NCBI RefSeq assembly: GCF_036898465.1
Contig: NZ_JARUMJ010000001.1
Coordinates: forward strand, 5,518,001 to 5,582,000
DNA from: Streptomyces sp. B21-105
GTDB lineage: Bacteria > Actinomycetota > Actinomycetes > Streptomycetales > Streptomycetaceae
Direction of reading: 5' to 3'
DNA: 64,000 nt
Under the pieces are notes generated by a model. The model was not told where the DNA came from, made no database searches, and saw only the letters and a list, made by a program, of their open reading frames with translations. A program made the translations under genes and the position numbers. Of the stretch, positions 1-8,415 are shown in pieces. Positions within the stretch are counted from its first letter, which is position 1; each line of letters starts with the position of its first letter.

Positions 1-559
1 CGCCTACCGCACGCTCCCCGACTGGTTCGACGGCGACGACCTGGCCCCGACCCTCACCACCTCCGTAGTGGGCACCGGCGTTGCTCTGGCAGGCGGACTC
101 GTCACGTTCGCCGCCTGGCGGCACCTCGCTGGAATCGCCGCCCGCATCCCCCTGGGTGCGGTCGCCGCCCACCCGGACGCGGACGCGGCGCAGGTCGAGG
201 CCGAAGCCATCGCGACGCACGCCCCCGCCTACGGCAACGTGGCCTCCGCGCCCGACCCGGCCGATCCCGGGCGTCTTCTGCTCGGCCCGCTGCACCGCCA
301 CGCGGCTGTCGGCTTCCACGTGGACGCCCTGTACGACCTGCTGTTCGTGCGCCCTGTGCAGGCCGGCGGCCGTCTCGTCCGGTTCCTCGACCGTGAGGTC
401 GTCGAGACCTACGTCCGCGGCGCGGGCGCCCTGCCCCGCTGGCTGGGGATCGCGGTACGGCGAGCCCAGACCGGCAACGTCCAGACCTATGTGAGCGCGC
501 TGCTCGCCGGCACCGTCGTCCTGGCGGTCGCCGCCCTTCTCGTCGCCTCAGGAGCGTGA
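1..559 (+). CDS. nuoL: NADH-quinone oxidoreductase subunit L, C-terminal part (5' end outside window)
   Basis: This is the last 185 codons of a gene that begins before the window. The frame is open from base 2 and ends with TGA at 557-559. NuoL is the distal antiporter-like membrane subunit of complex I, which couples NADH oxidation to proton pumping in the cytoplasmic membrane. The visible part has a hydrophobic helix near the start and a final helix rich in Leu, Val and Ala, as in NuoL C-termini. The assignment rests mainly on position: nuoM starts 7 bases downstream and nuoN follows, the usual nuoL-M-N order. Confidence 0.85.
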   Translation, partial: AYRTLPDWFDGDDLAPTLTTSVVGTGVALAGGLVTFAAWRHLAGIAARIPLGAVAAHPDADAAQVEAEAIATHAPAYGNVASAPDPADPGRLLLGPLHRHAAVGFHVDALYDLLFVRPVQAGGRLVRFLDREVVETYVRGAGALPRWLGIAVRRAQTGNVQTYVSALLAGTVVLAVAALLVASGA

Positions 560-565
560 GCAGGC

Positions 566-2140
566 GTGATCCCTCTCAACGAGTCCGTGATGCAGGTTCT
601 TCTGGCGTTCATCGTGGTCGGCCCGCTTCTCGGCGCCGCCGCCGCGCTGCTGCCCGCCCCGCCCGGACTGAAGGGGAAGTCGCCCGAGCAGGCCGTCCTC
701 CGGCACGGCGTGACGGTGACCGGCGTGATCCTCGTTGCCGCGATCGCCCTCGCGGTCGGCTTCGACCACGACCAGCCGTCGAAGATGCAGGCCACCACGG
801 ACATCAGCTGGATCCCCGCACTCGACGTGCGCATCCACCTCGGCATCGACGGCATCTCTCTCCCCCTGTTGGTCCTGACCGCGCTGCTGACCTTCCTCTG
901 CGCGCTCTACTCCTACTTCAAGCTGCCCGCGGGCCCCTCACCCAAGGCGTTCGTCGCCCTCGTGCTCGTGCTCGAGTCCGGCACGCTCGCCACCTTCGCC
1001 GTCCTCGACCTGCTGCTGTTCTTCCTCGCCTTCGAGACCGTGCTCATCCCGATGTACTTCCTCATCGCCCGCTGGGGCGGCGCCGGCCGGACCCGGGCGG
1101 CCTGGAAGTTCATCCTCTTCACCCTGCTCGGATCCGTGGTCATGCTGCTGGGCCTGCTCCTGATCGGAATCAAGGCGGGCACCTTCGACATGGTGGCACT
1201 CGCCACTGACAACGGCCGGTCGCTGACCACATCCGTGCAGGTCATCGCGGTTCTCGCGATCGGGATCGGGCTCGCGGTCAAGACCCCGATGTGGCCCCTG
1301 CACAGCTGGCTGCCCGACGCCCACACCGCCGCCCCGACCGTCGGCTCGGTCCTGCTGGCGGGCGTGATGCTGAAGATGGGCACGTACGGCGTCGTCCGCA
1401 TCCTGCTGCCGGTCGCGCCGGACGGCTTCCGCGTCTTCGCGCCGTACCTCGCCGCCTTCGCCGTCGTCGGGATCATCTACGGATCCCTGGCCTGCCTGGC
1501 CCTCGCCAAGCAGGGAGCGAAGGGCGACCTCAAACGACTGATCGCCTACTCCTCCGTCGGCCACATGGGCTTCGTCCTCCTCGGCATCGCGACCATGACG
1601 CCGACCGGTGTGAACGGCGCACTGTTCGCCAACATCGCCCACGGCCTCATCACCGGCCTCCTGTTCTTCCTGGTCGGAGCCCTGAAGGACCGCACCGGCA
1701 CGACCGACCTGGACACCCTCGCCGAGCAGACCGGCGCCGCCCTGTACGGCAGGACCCCCCGCCTCGGCGGCCTCCTCGCCTTCGCCGCGGTCGCCTCGCT
1801 CGGCCTTCCGGGCCTCGCCGGGTTCTGGGGCGAGATGCTCGCGCTGTTCGGCGCGTTCGACCCCGCCGAGGGCCTCAGCCGCCCCGCGTTCCTCACGTTC
1901 ACGGCGATCGGCGCGTTCGGCACCCTGTTGACAGCCGCCTACCTGCTCGTCGTGGTCCGGCGGGTCTGCATGGGCACGGTCCGGCAGGACGCCCCGCGCC
2001 TCGCCGACGTGCAGAACTACGAGTTCGCGGCCTGGACCCCGCTCGTCGCCCTCACCGTCGTCGCCGGGCTGTGGCCCAAGGCCCTCCTCGGCCTCACCGA
2101 CCCGGCCGTGCAGCAGCTCCTCGCAGGAGGCACCCGATGA
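566..2140 (+). CDS. nuoM: NADH-quinone oxidoreductase subunit M
   Basis: This 524-aa polytopic membrane protein is one of the three antiporter-like proton-pumping subunits of complex I. Diagnostic segments are FFLAFETVLIPMYFL, with the conserved membrane Glu, and LAVKTPMWPLHSWLPDAH, with the conserved Lys and the broken-helix motif. The length fits the family (about 500-530 aa). The GTG start at 566 lies 7 bases after the nuoL stop; an ATG at 587 is possible. Its stop overlaps the nuoN start (ATGA), so the two are probably translationally coupled. Confidence 0.96.
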   Translation: MIPLNESVMQVLLAFIVVGPLLGAAAALLPAPPGLKGKSPEQAVLRHGVTVTGVILVAAIALAVGFDHDQPSKMQATTDISWIPALDVRIHLGIDGISLPLLVLTALLTFLCALYSYFKLPAGPSPKAFVALVLVLESGTLATFAVLDLLLFFLAFETVLIPMYFLIARWGGAGRTRAAWKFILFTLLGSVVMLLGLLLIGIKAGTFDMVALATDNGRSLTTSVQVIAVLAIGIGLAVKTPMWPLHSWLPDAHTAAPTVGSVLLAGVMLKMGTYGVVRILLPVAPDGFRVFAPYLAAFAVVGIIYGSLACLALAKQGAKGDLKRLIAYSSVGHMGFVLLGIATMTPTGVNGALFANIAHGLITGLLFFLVGALKDRTGTTDLDTLAEQTGAALYGRTPRLGGLLAFAAVASLGLPGLAGFWGEMLALFGAFDPAEGLSRPAFLTFTAIGAFGTLLTAAYLLVVVRRVCMGTVRQDAPRLADVQNYEFAAWTPLVALTVVAGLWPKALLGLTDPAVQQLLAGGTR

Positions 2141-3672
2141 GCTCCGTGGCCCACCCCCCGGCCCAGATCCTGACCGAGTCCGTGGTCCAGTCCGTCGACT
2201 GGACGGCCATCGCACCGCCCACCCTCGCGGCGGTCGTCGCCCTGGTCGTCCTCGTCGCCGACCTCTTCGTCGGCGAGGCGCGCAGGCCGTTGCTGGGCTG
2301 GCTCTCGGTCGCCGGCCTCGCGGCCTCCACGGCCCTGCTCCTGCCCCTCCTGGACGGCGACCGCGCCACCTTCTGCCTGACCGGCGACACACGCGCGTGC
2401 AGCTACACGGCAGACCACTTCACCCTGGTCGTCCAGTTCCTGGTGTTCGGGGGGGCGCTGCTGGCGGCCCTGCTGTCGGTCACCGCTCTGAAGGACGCGC
2501 GCGGGCGCCTTCCCGAGGGCGAGTTCTGGTTCCTGCTGCTGTCCTCCGCCGCCGGCGCCGCCCTGCTGCCCGCCTCCCGTGACCTCGCCACCCTTGTCGT
2601 CGCCCTGGAGGTCGCCTCCCTGCCGGCCTTCGCCCTCGTCGGCATCCGGCACGGCGACCGCAGGTCCTCCGAGGCGGCCCTCAAGTTCTTCCTGTCGTCC
2701 GTGACGGCGACCGCGGTCAGCCTTCTGGGCATCAGCTTCGTGTACGCGACGACCGGCACCCTCTACCTCACGCAGGTCGCCGACCGCATCCAGCGCGTCG
2801 ACGGCCAGCTGCACACCCTGGCCCAGACCGGTGTGGTGCTCACCCTCGTCGGCTTCGCCTTCAAGACCGCCGCCGTCCCCTTCCACTTCTGGGTCCCCGA
2901 CACCTACGTCGGAGCCCCCCTGCCCATCGCCGCCTACCTGTCGGTCGTCGGCAAGGCCGTGGGCTTCTCCGGCCTCATCCTCGTCACCGTCGTCGGCTTC
3001 CCGTCGTACGCCGACGTCTGGGGCCCCGCCCTGGCCGCCCTCGCCGCCCTCACCATGACCGTCGGCAACGTCGGCGCTCTCCGTCAGCAGGCCACGCGCG
3101 CGTACAGCGCCGTGCGCCTCCTCGCCTGGTCCTCCGTGGGCCAGGCCGGCTACCTCCTCGTGCCGATCGCCGCCGCCGCGTACTCCGACGACGCCGAGCA
3201 GGCCGTCGGCTCCACCGTCGCGTACGCCCTCATGTACGCCGCGGTGAACCTCGGCGCCTTCGCGGTCGCCGCCCTGGTGGGACGGACCAGCAAGGCGAAC
3301 CGGCTCACCGACTACCGCGGCCTCTACGCCAGGAACCCCCTGGCCGCCCTCCTGCTGGCCTTCTTCCTGCTCTGCCTCGCCGGACTGCCGCCGGGCGTCA
3401 TCGGCCTCTTCGCGAAGGTGACCGTCTTCTCGGCGGCCGTCGACGCCGGACTCGGCTGGCTCGCCGTCGTCATGGCCGTCAACGTGGTCATCGCCCTGTA
3501 CTACTACCTCCAGTGGACGGCGCTGCTCTTCCGCGCGTGTGAGGGCGAAACCGGGAAGCACCGAGTCCCCGCCCCCCTCACGGCCGCGATCGCCCTCACC
3601 GCGGCGGTCGGCATCGCCCTGTCCGGGGCGCCCCAGCTGGTCCTGCGCTTCGCCGACACCGGTCTCTTCTGA
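2137..3672 (+). CDS. nuoN: NADH-quinone oxidoreductase subunit N
   Basis: This 511-aa polytopic membrane protein is the third antiporter-like subunit of complex I. It has the conserved Glu in LEVASLPAFALVGI and the Lys segment FAFKTAAVPFHFWVPD. The ATG overlaps the nuoM stop by 4 bases. It is the last gene of the nuo operon, and the next gene starts after a 258-bp gap. Confidence 0.96.
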   Translation: MSSVAHPPAQILTESVVQSVDWTAIAPPTLAAVVALVVLVADLFVGEARRPLLGWLSVAGLAASTALLLPLLDGDRATFCLTGDTRACSYTADHFTLVVQFLVFGGALLAALLSVTALKDARGRLPEGEFWFLLLSSAAGAALLPASRDLATLVVALEVASLPAFALVGIRHGDRRSSEAALKFFLSSVTATAVSLLGISFVYATTGTLYLTQVADRIQRVDGQLHTLAQTGVVLTLVGFAFKTAAVPFHFWVPDTYVGAPLPIAAYLSVVGKAVGFSGLILVTVVGFPSYADVWGPALAALAALTMTVGNVGALRQQATRAYSAVRLLAWSSVGQAGYLLVPIAAAAYSDDAEQAVGSTVAYALMYAAVNLGAFAVAALVGRTSKANRLTDYRGLYARNPLAALLLAFFLLCLAGLPPGVIGLFAKVTVFSAAVDAGLGWLAVVMAVNVVIALYYYLQWTALLFRACEGETGKHRVPAPLTAAIALTAAVGIALSGAPQLVLRFADTGLF

Positions 3673-3684
3673 TCCCACACGCGC

Positions 3685-3776
3685 GTGCGGGACTCGCTCT
3701 CACCCGGACGGCGCACACGCTCCTCCGCTCCTAGGGGCGAGTGCGGGACCCGTCCTCACCCTGACGGCCCACACCC
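3685..3776. repeat. Imperfect direct repeat downstream of nuoN
   Basis: Two 36-bp units, 3685-3720 and 3741-3776, match at about 30 of 36 positions. Both begin GTGCGGGAC and contain CTCACCC and ACGGC. They lie in the gap between nuoN and htpX. I see no hairpin with a T-run, and their role is unknown. Confidence 0.5.
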
Positions 3777-3793
3777 CTGCCCACACGCACAAG

Positions 3794-3819
3794 GGAACTA
3801 GTGCCTCCCGCCTGGCGTT
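3794..3819 (+). promoter_or_regulatory. Candidate SigR-type promoter for htpX
   Basis: GGAAC at 3794-3798 and GTT at 3817-3819 are separated by exactly 18 bases. The Streptomyces SigR (thiol-oxidative stress ECF sigma) consensus is GGAAT-N18-GTT. It lies about 110 bases upstream of the htpX start, and membrane proteostasis genes are plausible SigR targets. This is a motif match only. Confidence 0.4.
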
Positions 3820-3930
3820 GACCAGTACGGGAGGGTGCACTGGAAGTGACATCACGGCACCAGTGCCACCGGAGAACAGGAAGATCCGCAAGCAAAGGGT
3901 TCCCCTGCTGCACGACTTGGAGGGCGTACC

Positions 3931-4794
3931 GTGCACCGCCGGCACAACGGGCTCAGAACCGCAGTACTCCTCGGGGGGCTGTCGGCACTCATCATCGTCA
4001 TCGGCAGCTTCTTCGGTCGTGCGGGGCTCGTCGTCGCGGTTCTGATCGCGCTCGGCACCAACGCGTACGCGTACTGGAACAGCGACAAGCTGGCTCTACG
4101 CGCGATGCGCGCCCGCCCCGTGAGCGAGTTCGAGGCCCCGGCCCTGTACCGGATGGTCCGCGAGCTCTCCACCCAGGCCCGTCAGCCCATGCCCCGCCTG
4201 TACATCTCCCCGACGGAGGCGCCCAACGCCTTCGCGACCGGCCGCAATCCGCGCAACGCCGCCGTGTGCTGCACGGAAGGCATCCTGCGCCTCCTCGACG
4301 AGCGCGAACTGCGCGGCGTCATCGGCCACGAGCTCAGCCACGTCTACAACCGCGACATCCTGATCTCCTCGGTCGCCGGCTCGCTCGCCTCCGTGATCAT
4401 GTTCCTGGTCAACTTCGCCTGGCTGATCCCGATCGGCCGCTCCGACGACGACGACGGCCCCGGCCTCCTGGGCATGCTCCTGATCATGCTGCTCGGCCCG
4501 CTCGCCGCCGGCCTCATCCAGCTCGCCATCAGCCGCTCCCGGGAGTACGAGGCGGACTCCTCGGGCGCCCAGCTCACCGGCGACCCCCTCGCACTCGCGA
4601 GCGCCCTGCGCAAGCTGGAGACGGGCACCAAGCAGCTTCCGCTTCCGCCGGAGCCCCGCATCGAGACCGCGAGCCACATGATGATCGCGAACCCCTTCCG
4701 TCCGGGCCAAGGACTCTCCAAGATGTTCTCGACGCACCCGCCAATGGCGGAGCGAATCGCCCGGCTCGAGAAAATGGCAGGTCGCCACCAGTGA
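3931..4794 (+). CDS. htpX: M48-family membrane zinc metalloprotease HtpX
   Basis: This 287-aa integral membrane protease degrades misfolded membrane proteins. The zinc motif HELSH is at residues 133-137, and the third ligand is expected from the Glu residues in SREYEAD, about residues 203-209. Two N-terminal hydrophobic helices and two more after the HEXXH motif match the HtpX topology. The GTG start at 3931 gives the typical HtpX N-terminus ([13 protein letters not shown]). The stop overlaps the next gene by GTGA, so the YccF protein is probably co-translated. A SigR-like promoter lies upstream. Confidence 0.93.
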   Translation: MHRRHNGLRTAVLLGGLSALIIVIGSFFGRAGLVVAVLIALGTNAYAYWNSDKLALRAMRARPVSEFEAPALYRMVRELSTQARQPMPRLYISPTEAPNAFATGRNPRNAAVCCTEGILRLLDERELRGVIGHELSHVYNRDILISSVAGSLASVIMFLVNFAWLIPIGRSDDDDGPGLLGMLLIMLLGPLAAGLIQLAISRSREYEADSSGAQLTGDPLALASALRKLETGTKQLPLPPEPRIETASHMMIANPFRPGQGLSKMFSTHPPMAERIARLEKMAGRHQ

Positions 4795-5183
4795 AGACCA
4801 TCCTGAACGTCATCTGGCTGATCCTGAGCGGCTTCTGGCTGTTCCTCGGTTATGTGCTCGCAGGCGTACTGCTCTGCATCACCGTGATCGGCATCCCCTT
4901 CGGCGTCGCCGCATTCCGTATCGGCGTCTTCGCGCTCTGGCCCTTCGGCTACACGACCGTCGAGCGGCGTGACGCGGGCGCGCCCTCCTGCATCGGCAAC
5001 GTGCTGTGGCTCGTGCTCGCCGGCTGGTGGCTGGCCCTCGGCCACGTCGTCACCGGCTTCCTGCTGTGCCTGACCGTCATCGGCATCCCGTTCGGCATCG
5101 CGAACTTCAAGCTGATCCCGGTCTCGCTGTTCCCGCTGGGCCGCGAAATCGTCTCCACCGACCAGCCGTTCGCCTCCCGCTGA
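4791..5183 (+). CDS. YccF domain-containing membrane protein
   Basis: This 130-aa protein has two homologous halves. Each has a hydrophobic helix ending in the repeated motif [11 protein letters not shown] ([14 protein letters not shown] and [14 protein letters not shown]). That duplication is characteristic of the YccF family, whose function is unknown. The GTG start at 4791 overlaps the htpX stop, so it is co-expressed with htpX. A hairpin at 5193-5225 follows the stop. Confidence 0.85.
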   Translation: MKTILNVIWLILSGFWLFLGYVLAGVLLCITVIGIPFGVAAFRIGVFALWPFGYTTVERRDAGAPSCIGNVLWLVLAGWWLALGHVVTGFLLCLTVIGIPFGIANFKLIPVSLFPLGREIVSTDQPFASR

Positions 5184-5192
5184 CGGCGCTGA

Positions 5193-5225
5193 CGGCGTGC
5201 CCGCGCTGACCGCGCGGGCACGCCG
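5193..5225 (+). terminator. Hairpin downstream of the htpX-yccF pair
   Basis: A perfect 13-bp GC-rich stem (5193-5205 with 5213-5225) has a 7-base loop and starts 9 bases after the stop. There is no long T-run, which is usual for Streptomyces terminators. Confidence 0.6.
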
Positions 5226-5433
5226 TTCGCCGTCGCCGGTGGGCGTGTTGCCCGTACCCACCGATACCGGAACCACCGACCGCCGTCATGCGTCGTTCCG
5301 ATCAGTTCGGCACGAACCCGCGTGCGACGAAGGACGCGGGGCGCGCCGGAGAGCGCGGCCCGTGCGGGGCGAGGGACATCACAGTGCCCGGACAGCACGG
5401 GGTGGGTACAGCACAGAAGGGCAGGTTCAGGGC

Positions 5434-5700
5434 ATGAGCATCATCAGCTGGATCATCCTGGGGTTGTTGGCCGGAGTCATCGCCAAGATCCTGCTGCCCG
5501 GGCGCGACCCGGGCGGCTTCATCGGCACGACCCTGATCGGTGTCGCGGGCGCGTTCATCGGCGGCTGGATATCGGCCCGCTGGCTGGACCACCCCATCGC
5601 CAAGGACTTCTACGACGGCGCCACATGGGCCGCCGCGATCGGCGGATCGCTCGTGCTCCTGATCGTCTACCGCCTGCTGTTCGGCAACTCGCGCGACTGA
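5434..5700 (+). CDS. GlsB/YeaQ/YmgE family membrane protein
   Basis: This 88-aa protein has three predicted membrane helices with glycine-rich patterns (IILGLLAGVIAKILLPG, GTTLIGVAGAFIGGW and a C-terminal helix). These are typical of the transglycosylase-associated YeaQ/YmgE family of small stress-linked membrane proteins, for which no enzymatic activity is established. The ATG at 5434 starts the conserved MSIISWIILG N-terminus. It converges on yajQ. Confidence 0.85.
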   Translation: MSIISWIILGLLAGVIAKILLPGRDPGGFIGTTLIGVAGAFIGGWISARWLDHPIAKDFYDGATWAAAIGGSLVLLIVYRLLFGNSRD

Positions 5701-5721
5701 GTCCGCTGCCGCCCGGCCGGC

Positions 5722-5756
5722 GCAAGGGCTGACGCCGAGCGGCGCCCGGCCCTTGC
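5722..5756. terminator. Probable bidirectional terminator between the YeaQ-type gene and yajQ
   Basis: GCAAGGGC (5722-5729) pairs with GCCCTTGC (5749-5756). The loop between them is GC-rich and can itself pair. The hairpin sits between two convergent genes. Confidence 0.5.
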
Positions 5757-5768
5757 CCGTACGGTCGG

Positions 5769-6257
5769 CTACCGGTAGTTCACGAACTGCAGCGCGAAGT
5801 CGAAGTCCTGGCCCTTGAGCAGCGTGATGACGGTTTGCAGGTCGTCGCGGCTCTTCGAGCTGACCCGCAGCTCCTCGCCCTGTACCTGGGCCTTGACGCC
5901 CTTGGGACCCTCGTCACGGATGAGCTTCGCGACCTTCTTCGCGTTCTCCTGGGAGATGCCCTCCTTGATGTCCGCGAAGAGCTTGTACTCCTTGCCGGAG
6001 AGCTGCGGCTCGCCCGCGTCCAGCGCCTTCAGCGAGATGCCGCGCTTGATCAGCTTGGACTGGAAGACATCGAGAACGGCGTTCACCCGGTCCTCGGAGT
6101 TCGCCTCCATGAGGATCTTCTCACCGGACCACGAGATCGAGGCGCCCACGCCCTTGAAGTCGTAGCGCTGCGAGATCTCCTTGGCGGCCTGGTTGAGGGC
6201 GTTGTCGACCTCCTGCCGCTCGACCTTCGAGACGATGTCGAAACTGGAGTCGGCCAT
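5769..6257 (-). CDS. yajQ: YajQ family nucleotide-binding protein
   Basis: This 162-aa cytoplasmic protein has the family N-terminus [12 protein letters not shown] and contains [13 protein letters not shown] and the C-terminal [17 protein letters not shown]. Some YajQ proteins bind cyclic di-GMP or nucleic acid; the role in Streptomyces is not known. The length is normal. It is transcribed away from tRNA-Tyr. Confidence 0.93.
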   Translation of the reverse strand: MADSSFDIVSKVERQEVDNALNQAAKEISQRYDFKGVGASISWSGEKILMEANSEDRVNAVLDVFQSKLIKRGISLKALDAGEPQLSGKEYKLFADIKEGISQENAKKVAKLIRDEGPKGVKAQVQGEELRVSSKSRDDLQTVITLLKGQDFDFALQFVNYR

Positions 6258-6483
6258 GTCCTGTGGCTCCTTGTATCGGGGTGCGTGTCAGGGTGCGTAT
6301 CGGCGCACGTGGGGGTGACCGCCGAGCCCGGTGTGGTCCCGGGCCGCATCCGCCCAAGCCTAGCCACCCCGCCCCCTCCGGGCGGCGCGGAATCAGGTGG
6401 CGAAGCACCCCTGCGTATCGGGTATCGTTTACGTCGTTGCCAGGGAGCACCGCCGAAAAGCGGTTCGAACAGGCGGCAAACCC

Positions 6484-6565
6484 GGCGGTGTGCCCGAGCG
6501 GCCAAAGGGAGCAGACTGTAAATCTGCCGGCTCAGCCTTCCGTGGTTCGAATCCACGCGCCGCCA
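6484..6565 (+). tRNA. tRNA-Tyr (anticodon GTA), integration target of the AICE
   Basis: The gene folds as a class II tRNA of 82 bases with a long variable arm. The acceptor stem is GGCGGTG (6484-6490) with CGCCGCC (6558-6564), the discriminator is A6565, and CCA is not encoded. The anticodon arm is GCAGA-CTGTAAA-TCTGC with GTA at 6518-6520. The T arm is CGTGG-TTCGAAT-CCACG. The part from the anticodon loop onwards is duplicated at 18197-18253, so the 3' part of this gene is probably supplied by the integrated element. Confidence 0.97.
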
Positions 6566-6572
6566 CGCTGAG
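6516..6572 (+). other. attL of the AICE (57-bp att repeat inside tRNA-Tyr)
   Basis: This copy matches 18197-18253 at 53 of 57 positions. The first 26 bases are identical (6516-6541). The only differences are GT versus CA at 6542-6543 and AC versus TG at 6555-6556, which form two compensated base pairs of the T stem. The repeat begins in the anticodon loop, the usual crossover region for tyrosine recombinases that use tRNA genes. Confidence 0.9.
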
Positions 6573-6574
6573 GG

Positions 6575-6617
6575 AAACCCCCTCTGATCAGGTTACTTAC
6601 CTGGTCAGAGGGGGTTT
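6575..6617 (+). terminator. Terminator of tRNA-Tyr
   Basis: An 18-bp stem (6575-6592 with 6600-6617, one G-T pair) starts with AAACCCCC and ends with GGGGGTTT. It begins 10 bases after the tRNA. Because it lies to the right of the att core it probably belongs to the element. Confidence 0.8.
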
Positions 6618-6705
6618 CGCGTTAGCCCTCCCCGTTCGCTCGACTGTGGACGGGGCGTGGACGTGTCTCACCTCGTATCGCCCGTATCCCACCTTTGATC
6701 AGTGC

Positions 6706-6727
6706 GTGTCCCCCAGGTGTCCCCCGG
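6706..6727 (+). repeat. Left-end tandem repeats, candidate integrase arm sites
   Basis: Two tandem 11-bp units, GTGTCCCCCAG (6706-6716) and GTGTCCCCCGG (6717-6727), lie between attL and the 3' end of int. The same tandem motif in the same orientation occurs at 18124-18145 beside attR. Paired repeats near both ends suggest arm-type binding sites for Int or Xis. This is inferred from position. Confidence 0.5.
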
Positions 6728-6739
6728 GGGTGATCACGA

Positions 6740-8119
6740 TCACTCGGGCTCGTTCCACTCACGAAGAGCGGCGTCGATGCGGCTGTTCGCGTGCTCCCGT
6801 GTCTGGTCGAGCACCTTGGCGTACACCTTGTGCAGTACCGCGATGCTGTGGCCGGCGCGCCGGGCGCACTCCATGGCGTCCACGCCGGAACTGAGCCAGA
6901 ACGAAACGCCGGCGTGCCGCAGGTCGTAGGGACGCCGGGCCAGGAGCGAAGCCGTTTCCGTTTCGCTCAGCACGTCCTTACGAGCCTTCGCCCACACCTC
7001 CCCGTAACCGGTCTCCTGCAGCAGGCCGTCACGGTTCGTCCGAAAGAGCCGGCCGTCGGGTGCCGTGCCGTGTGAGGCGATGTGCTGCCGCAGTAGACGG
7101 ACGAAGTGCGGCGGGATCGGCACCGGACGGGAGTCCTTCTTCGCACGGGCCTTGAGATGGCGCATCTCGTGAGCCGTCCCGTCGTCGGTCCAACTTCGTC
7201 CGGCCCGGACAACCCCCTGGCGCAGGGTGAGCATCCCCCATCCCGACTCCGGAAGGTGGCACTGGCTCACACGCAATCCGGCGGCCTCAGCGGGACGCAT
7301 GGCCGCGTAGTACAGGCACCCGAAGAACGCTTCCAGATGCCTCCCGCGCGGGCCCTGCTCTCGCACGCCGGCCAGCAGCGCGCGGACTTGGCGGGGGTTG
7401 GCAACGCTCTCGGGGTCCACGGCGTCCGCCGACTTCGGGGCGGTCCACTTCACGGCCGTGATCGGGTTGACCGGCATGGTGAAGTACTGCTCCTCCACGG
7501 CGAGCCCGAGGGCGTCACTCAGGCAGGCCCGTTTGCGCTTAGCGGTGCGTGGCGCTGCCTCCTTCCCGTCCAGCCGCAGGGACAGTGCGTCCAGGGCCAG
7601 ACGTACGGTCGCCGGGTCCTCCAGTGCCGAGACGGGCATGGAGTGCTTGGCGATCCAGGCGAGAGCGCGGGCCACGTCGTCCGGCGGGGTGTCGGTCCAG
7701 CGGTTCCGGTTGTACGCCCACCCGTACAGCGCACGCCGCAATAGCGGGCTATCGGGCATCCCCGCCTTGGTCTTCACGAGCGCGGGGGTGATGGTCGCCA
7801 GCGCATCGGCGTAGTTCTTCCGCGACTTCGCCGGGGCCAGCGCCCACTTGCGGTCGATGTAGGCACGGCTGTGCTCGTACCAGGTGATGGAGCCTTGCTT
7901 GGCGCGCAGTTCGGACACGGGCAGGCCCGTTTCCTCGTCGAACTGGTCGCCGCGCCGCACGGCGGACATGAGTTCCGAGCGGCGTCCCTCGGCCTGGACC
8001 TTGAGGGTGTAGCTCTTCGAGTGCTTCCGCTCCCCGACCAGCCAGCGCAGGCGGTAGGGCTTCGGGCGATCCTTGCGAACTTCGGTCGAGTAGAGACGAA
8101 CGTCGTAGGTCAGAGCCAT
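6740..8119 (-). CDS. int: Tyrosine site-specific integrase of the AICE
   Basis: This 459-aa tyrosine recombinase catalyses integration at, and with Xis excision from, tRNA-Tyr. The N-terminal part (MALTYDVRLYSTEVRKD) is an arm-binding-type region, followed by a core-binding domain and a C-terminal catalytic domain. Catalytic residues visible are the Arg in YYAAMRPAEAAGL, the box YDLRHAGVSFWL with Arg about residue 401, His about 424 in AGHSIAVLHKVY, and the nucleophile Tyr about 433. The first His of the HxxR box is Tyr here. The ATG at 8119 follows CTGGAG. A strong hairpin lies between xis and this start. Confidence 0.95.
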   Translation of the reverse strand: MALTYDVRLYSTEVRKDRPKPYRLRWLVGERKHSKSYTLKVQAEGRRSELMSAVRRGDQFDEETGLPVSELRAKQGSITWYEHSRAYIDRKWALAPAKSRKNYADALATITPALVKTKAGMPDSPLLRRALYGWAYNRNRWTDTPPDDVARALAWIAKHSMPVSALEDPATVRLALDALSLRLDGKEAAPRTAKRKRACLSDALGLAVEEQYFTMPVNPITAVKWTAPKSADAVDPESVANPRQVRALLAGVREQGPRGRHLEAFFGCLYYAAMRPAEAAGLRVSQCHLPESGWGMLTLRQGVVRAGRSWTDDGTAHEMRHLKARAKKDSRPVPIPPHFVRLLRQHIASHGTAPDGRLFRTNRDGLLQETGYGEVWAKARKDVLSETETASLLARRPYDLRHAGVSFWLSSGVDAMECARRAGHSIAVLHKVYAKVLDQTREHANSRIDAALREWNEPE

Positions 8120-8129
8120 ATGAACTCCA

Positions 8130-8156
8130 GAGGGGCCCGCCGGAAGCGGGCCCCTC
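8130..8156 (-). terminator. Hairpin between xis and int
   Basis: A perfect 11-bp GC-only-type stem (8130-8140 with 8146-8156) has a 5-base loop, CGGAA on the plus strand. It starts 24 bases after the xis stop and ends 11 bases before the int ATG, close to the int ribosome binding site. It could act as a partial terminator or reduce int translation relative to xis. Confidence 0.5.
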
Positions 8157-8179
8157 GTGTCTCGCTGTGCGGGAGGCGG

Positions 8180-8368
8180 TCAGGCGGCAGCGTTTTCCAT
8201 GGACGCCCACCACGCGTCGAGGTCGGTGCGGCGGCAGCGGAGCTGACCGTTCGGGAGCTTGATGAGCTTCGGGGCCTGGCCCCGGGCACGCATGCGGTAG
8301 AAAGCGGCGCGGCTCATCTCGATCTCTTCGAGGACTTCGGGGAGCTTGAGCATCTTGGGGCGGGCCAA
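8180..8368 (-). CDS. xis: Excisionase-like helix-turn-helix protein
   Basis: This 62-aa winged-helix MerR/Xis-type protein is expected to bend DNA at the att site and direct Int towards excision. The core is EEIEMSRAAFYRMRARG followed by RCRRTDLDAWW, typical of AICE excisionases. The proposed TTG start at 8368 lies 8 bases after GAAGGAG; the ATG at 8353 would give 57 aa and has no comparable binding site. It lies directly upstream of int, in the standard xis-int order. Confidence 0.85.
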   Translation of the reverse strand: MARPKMLKLPEVLEEIEMSRAAFYRMRARGQAPKLIKLPNGQLRCRRTDLDAWWASMENAAA

Positions 8369-8415
8369 GGCGACGACTCCTTCTCGGGCTCTACGGGAGG
8401 GGGTGCCTCTGAGGG

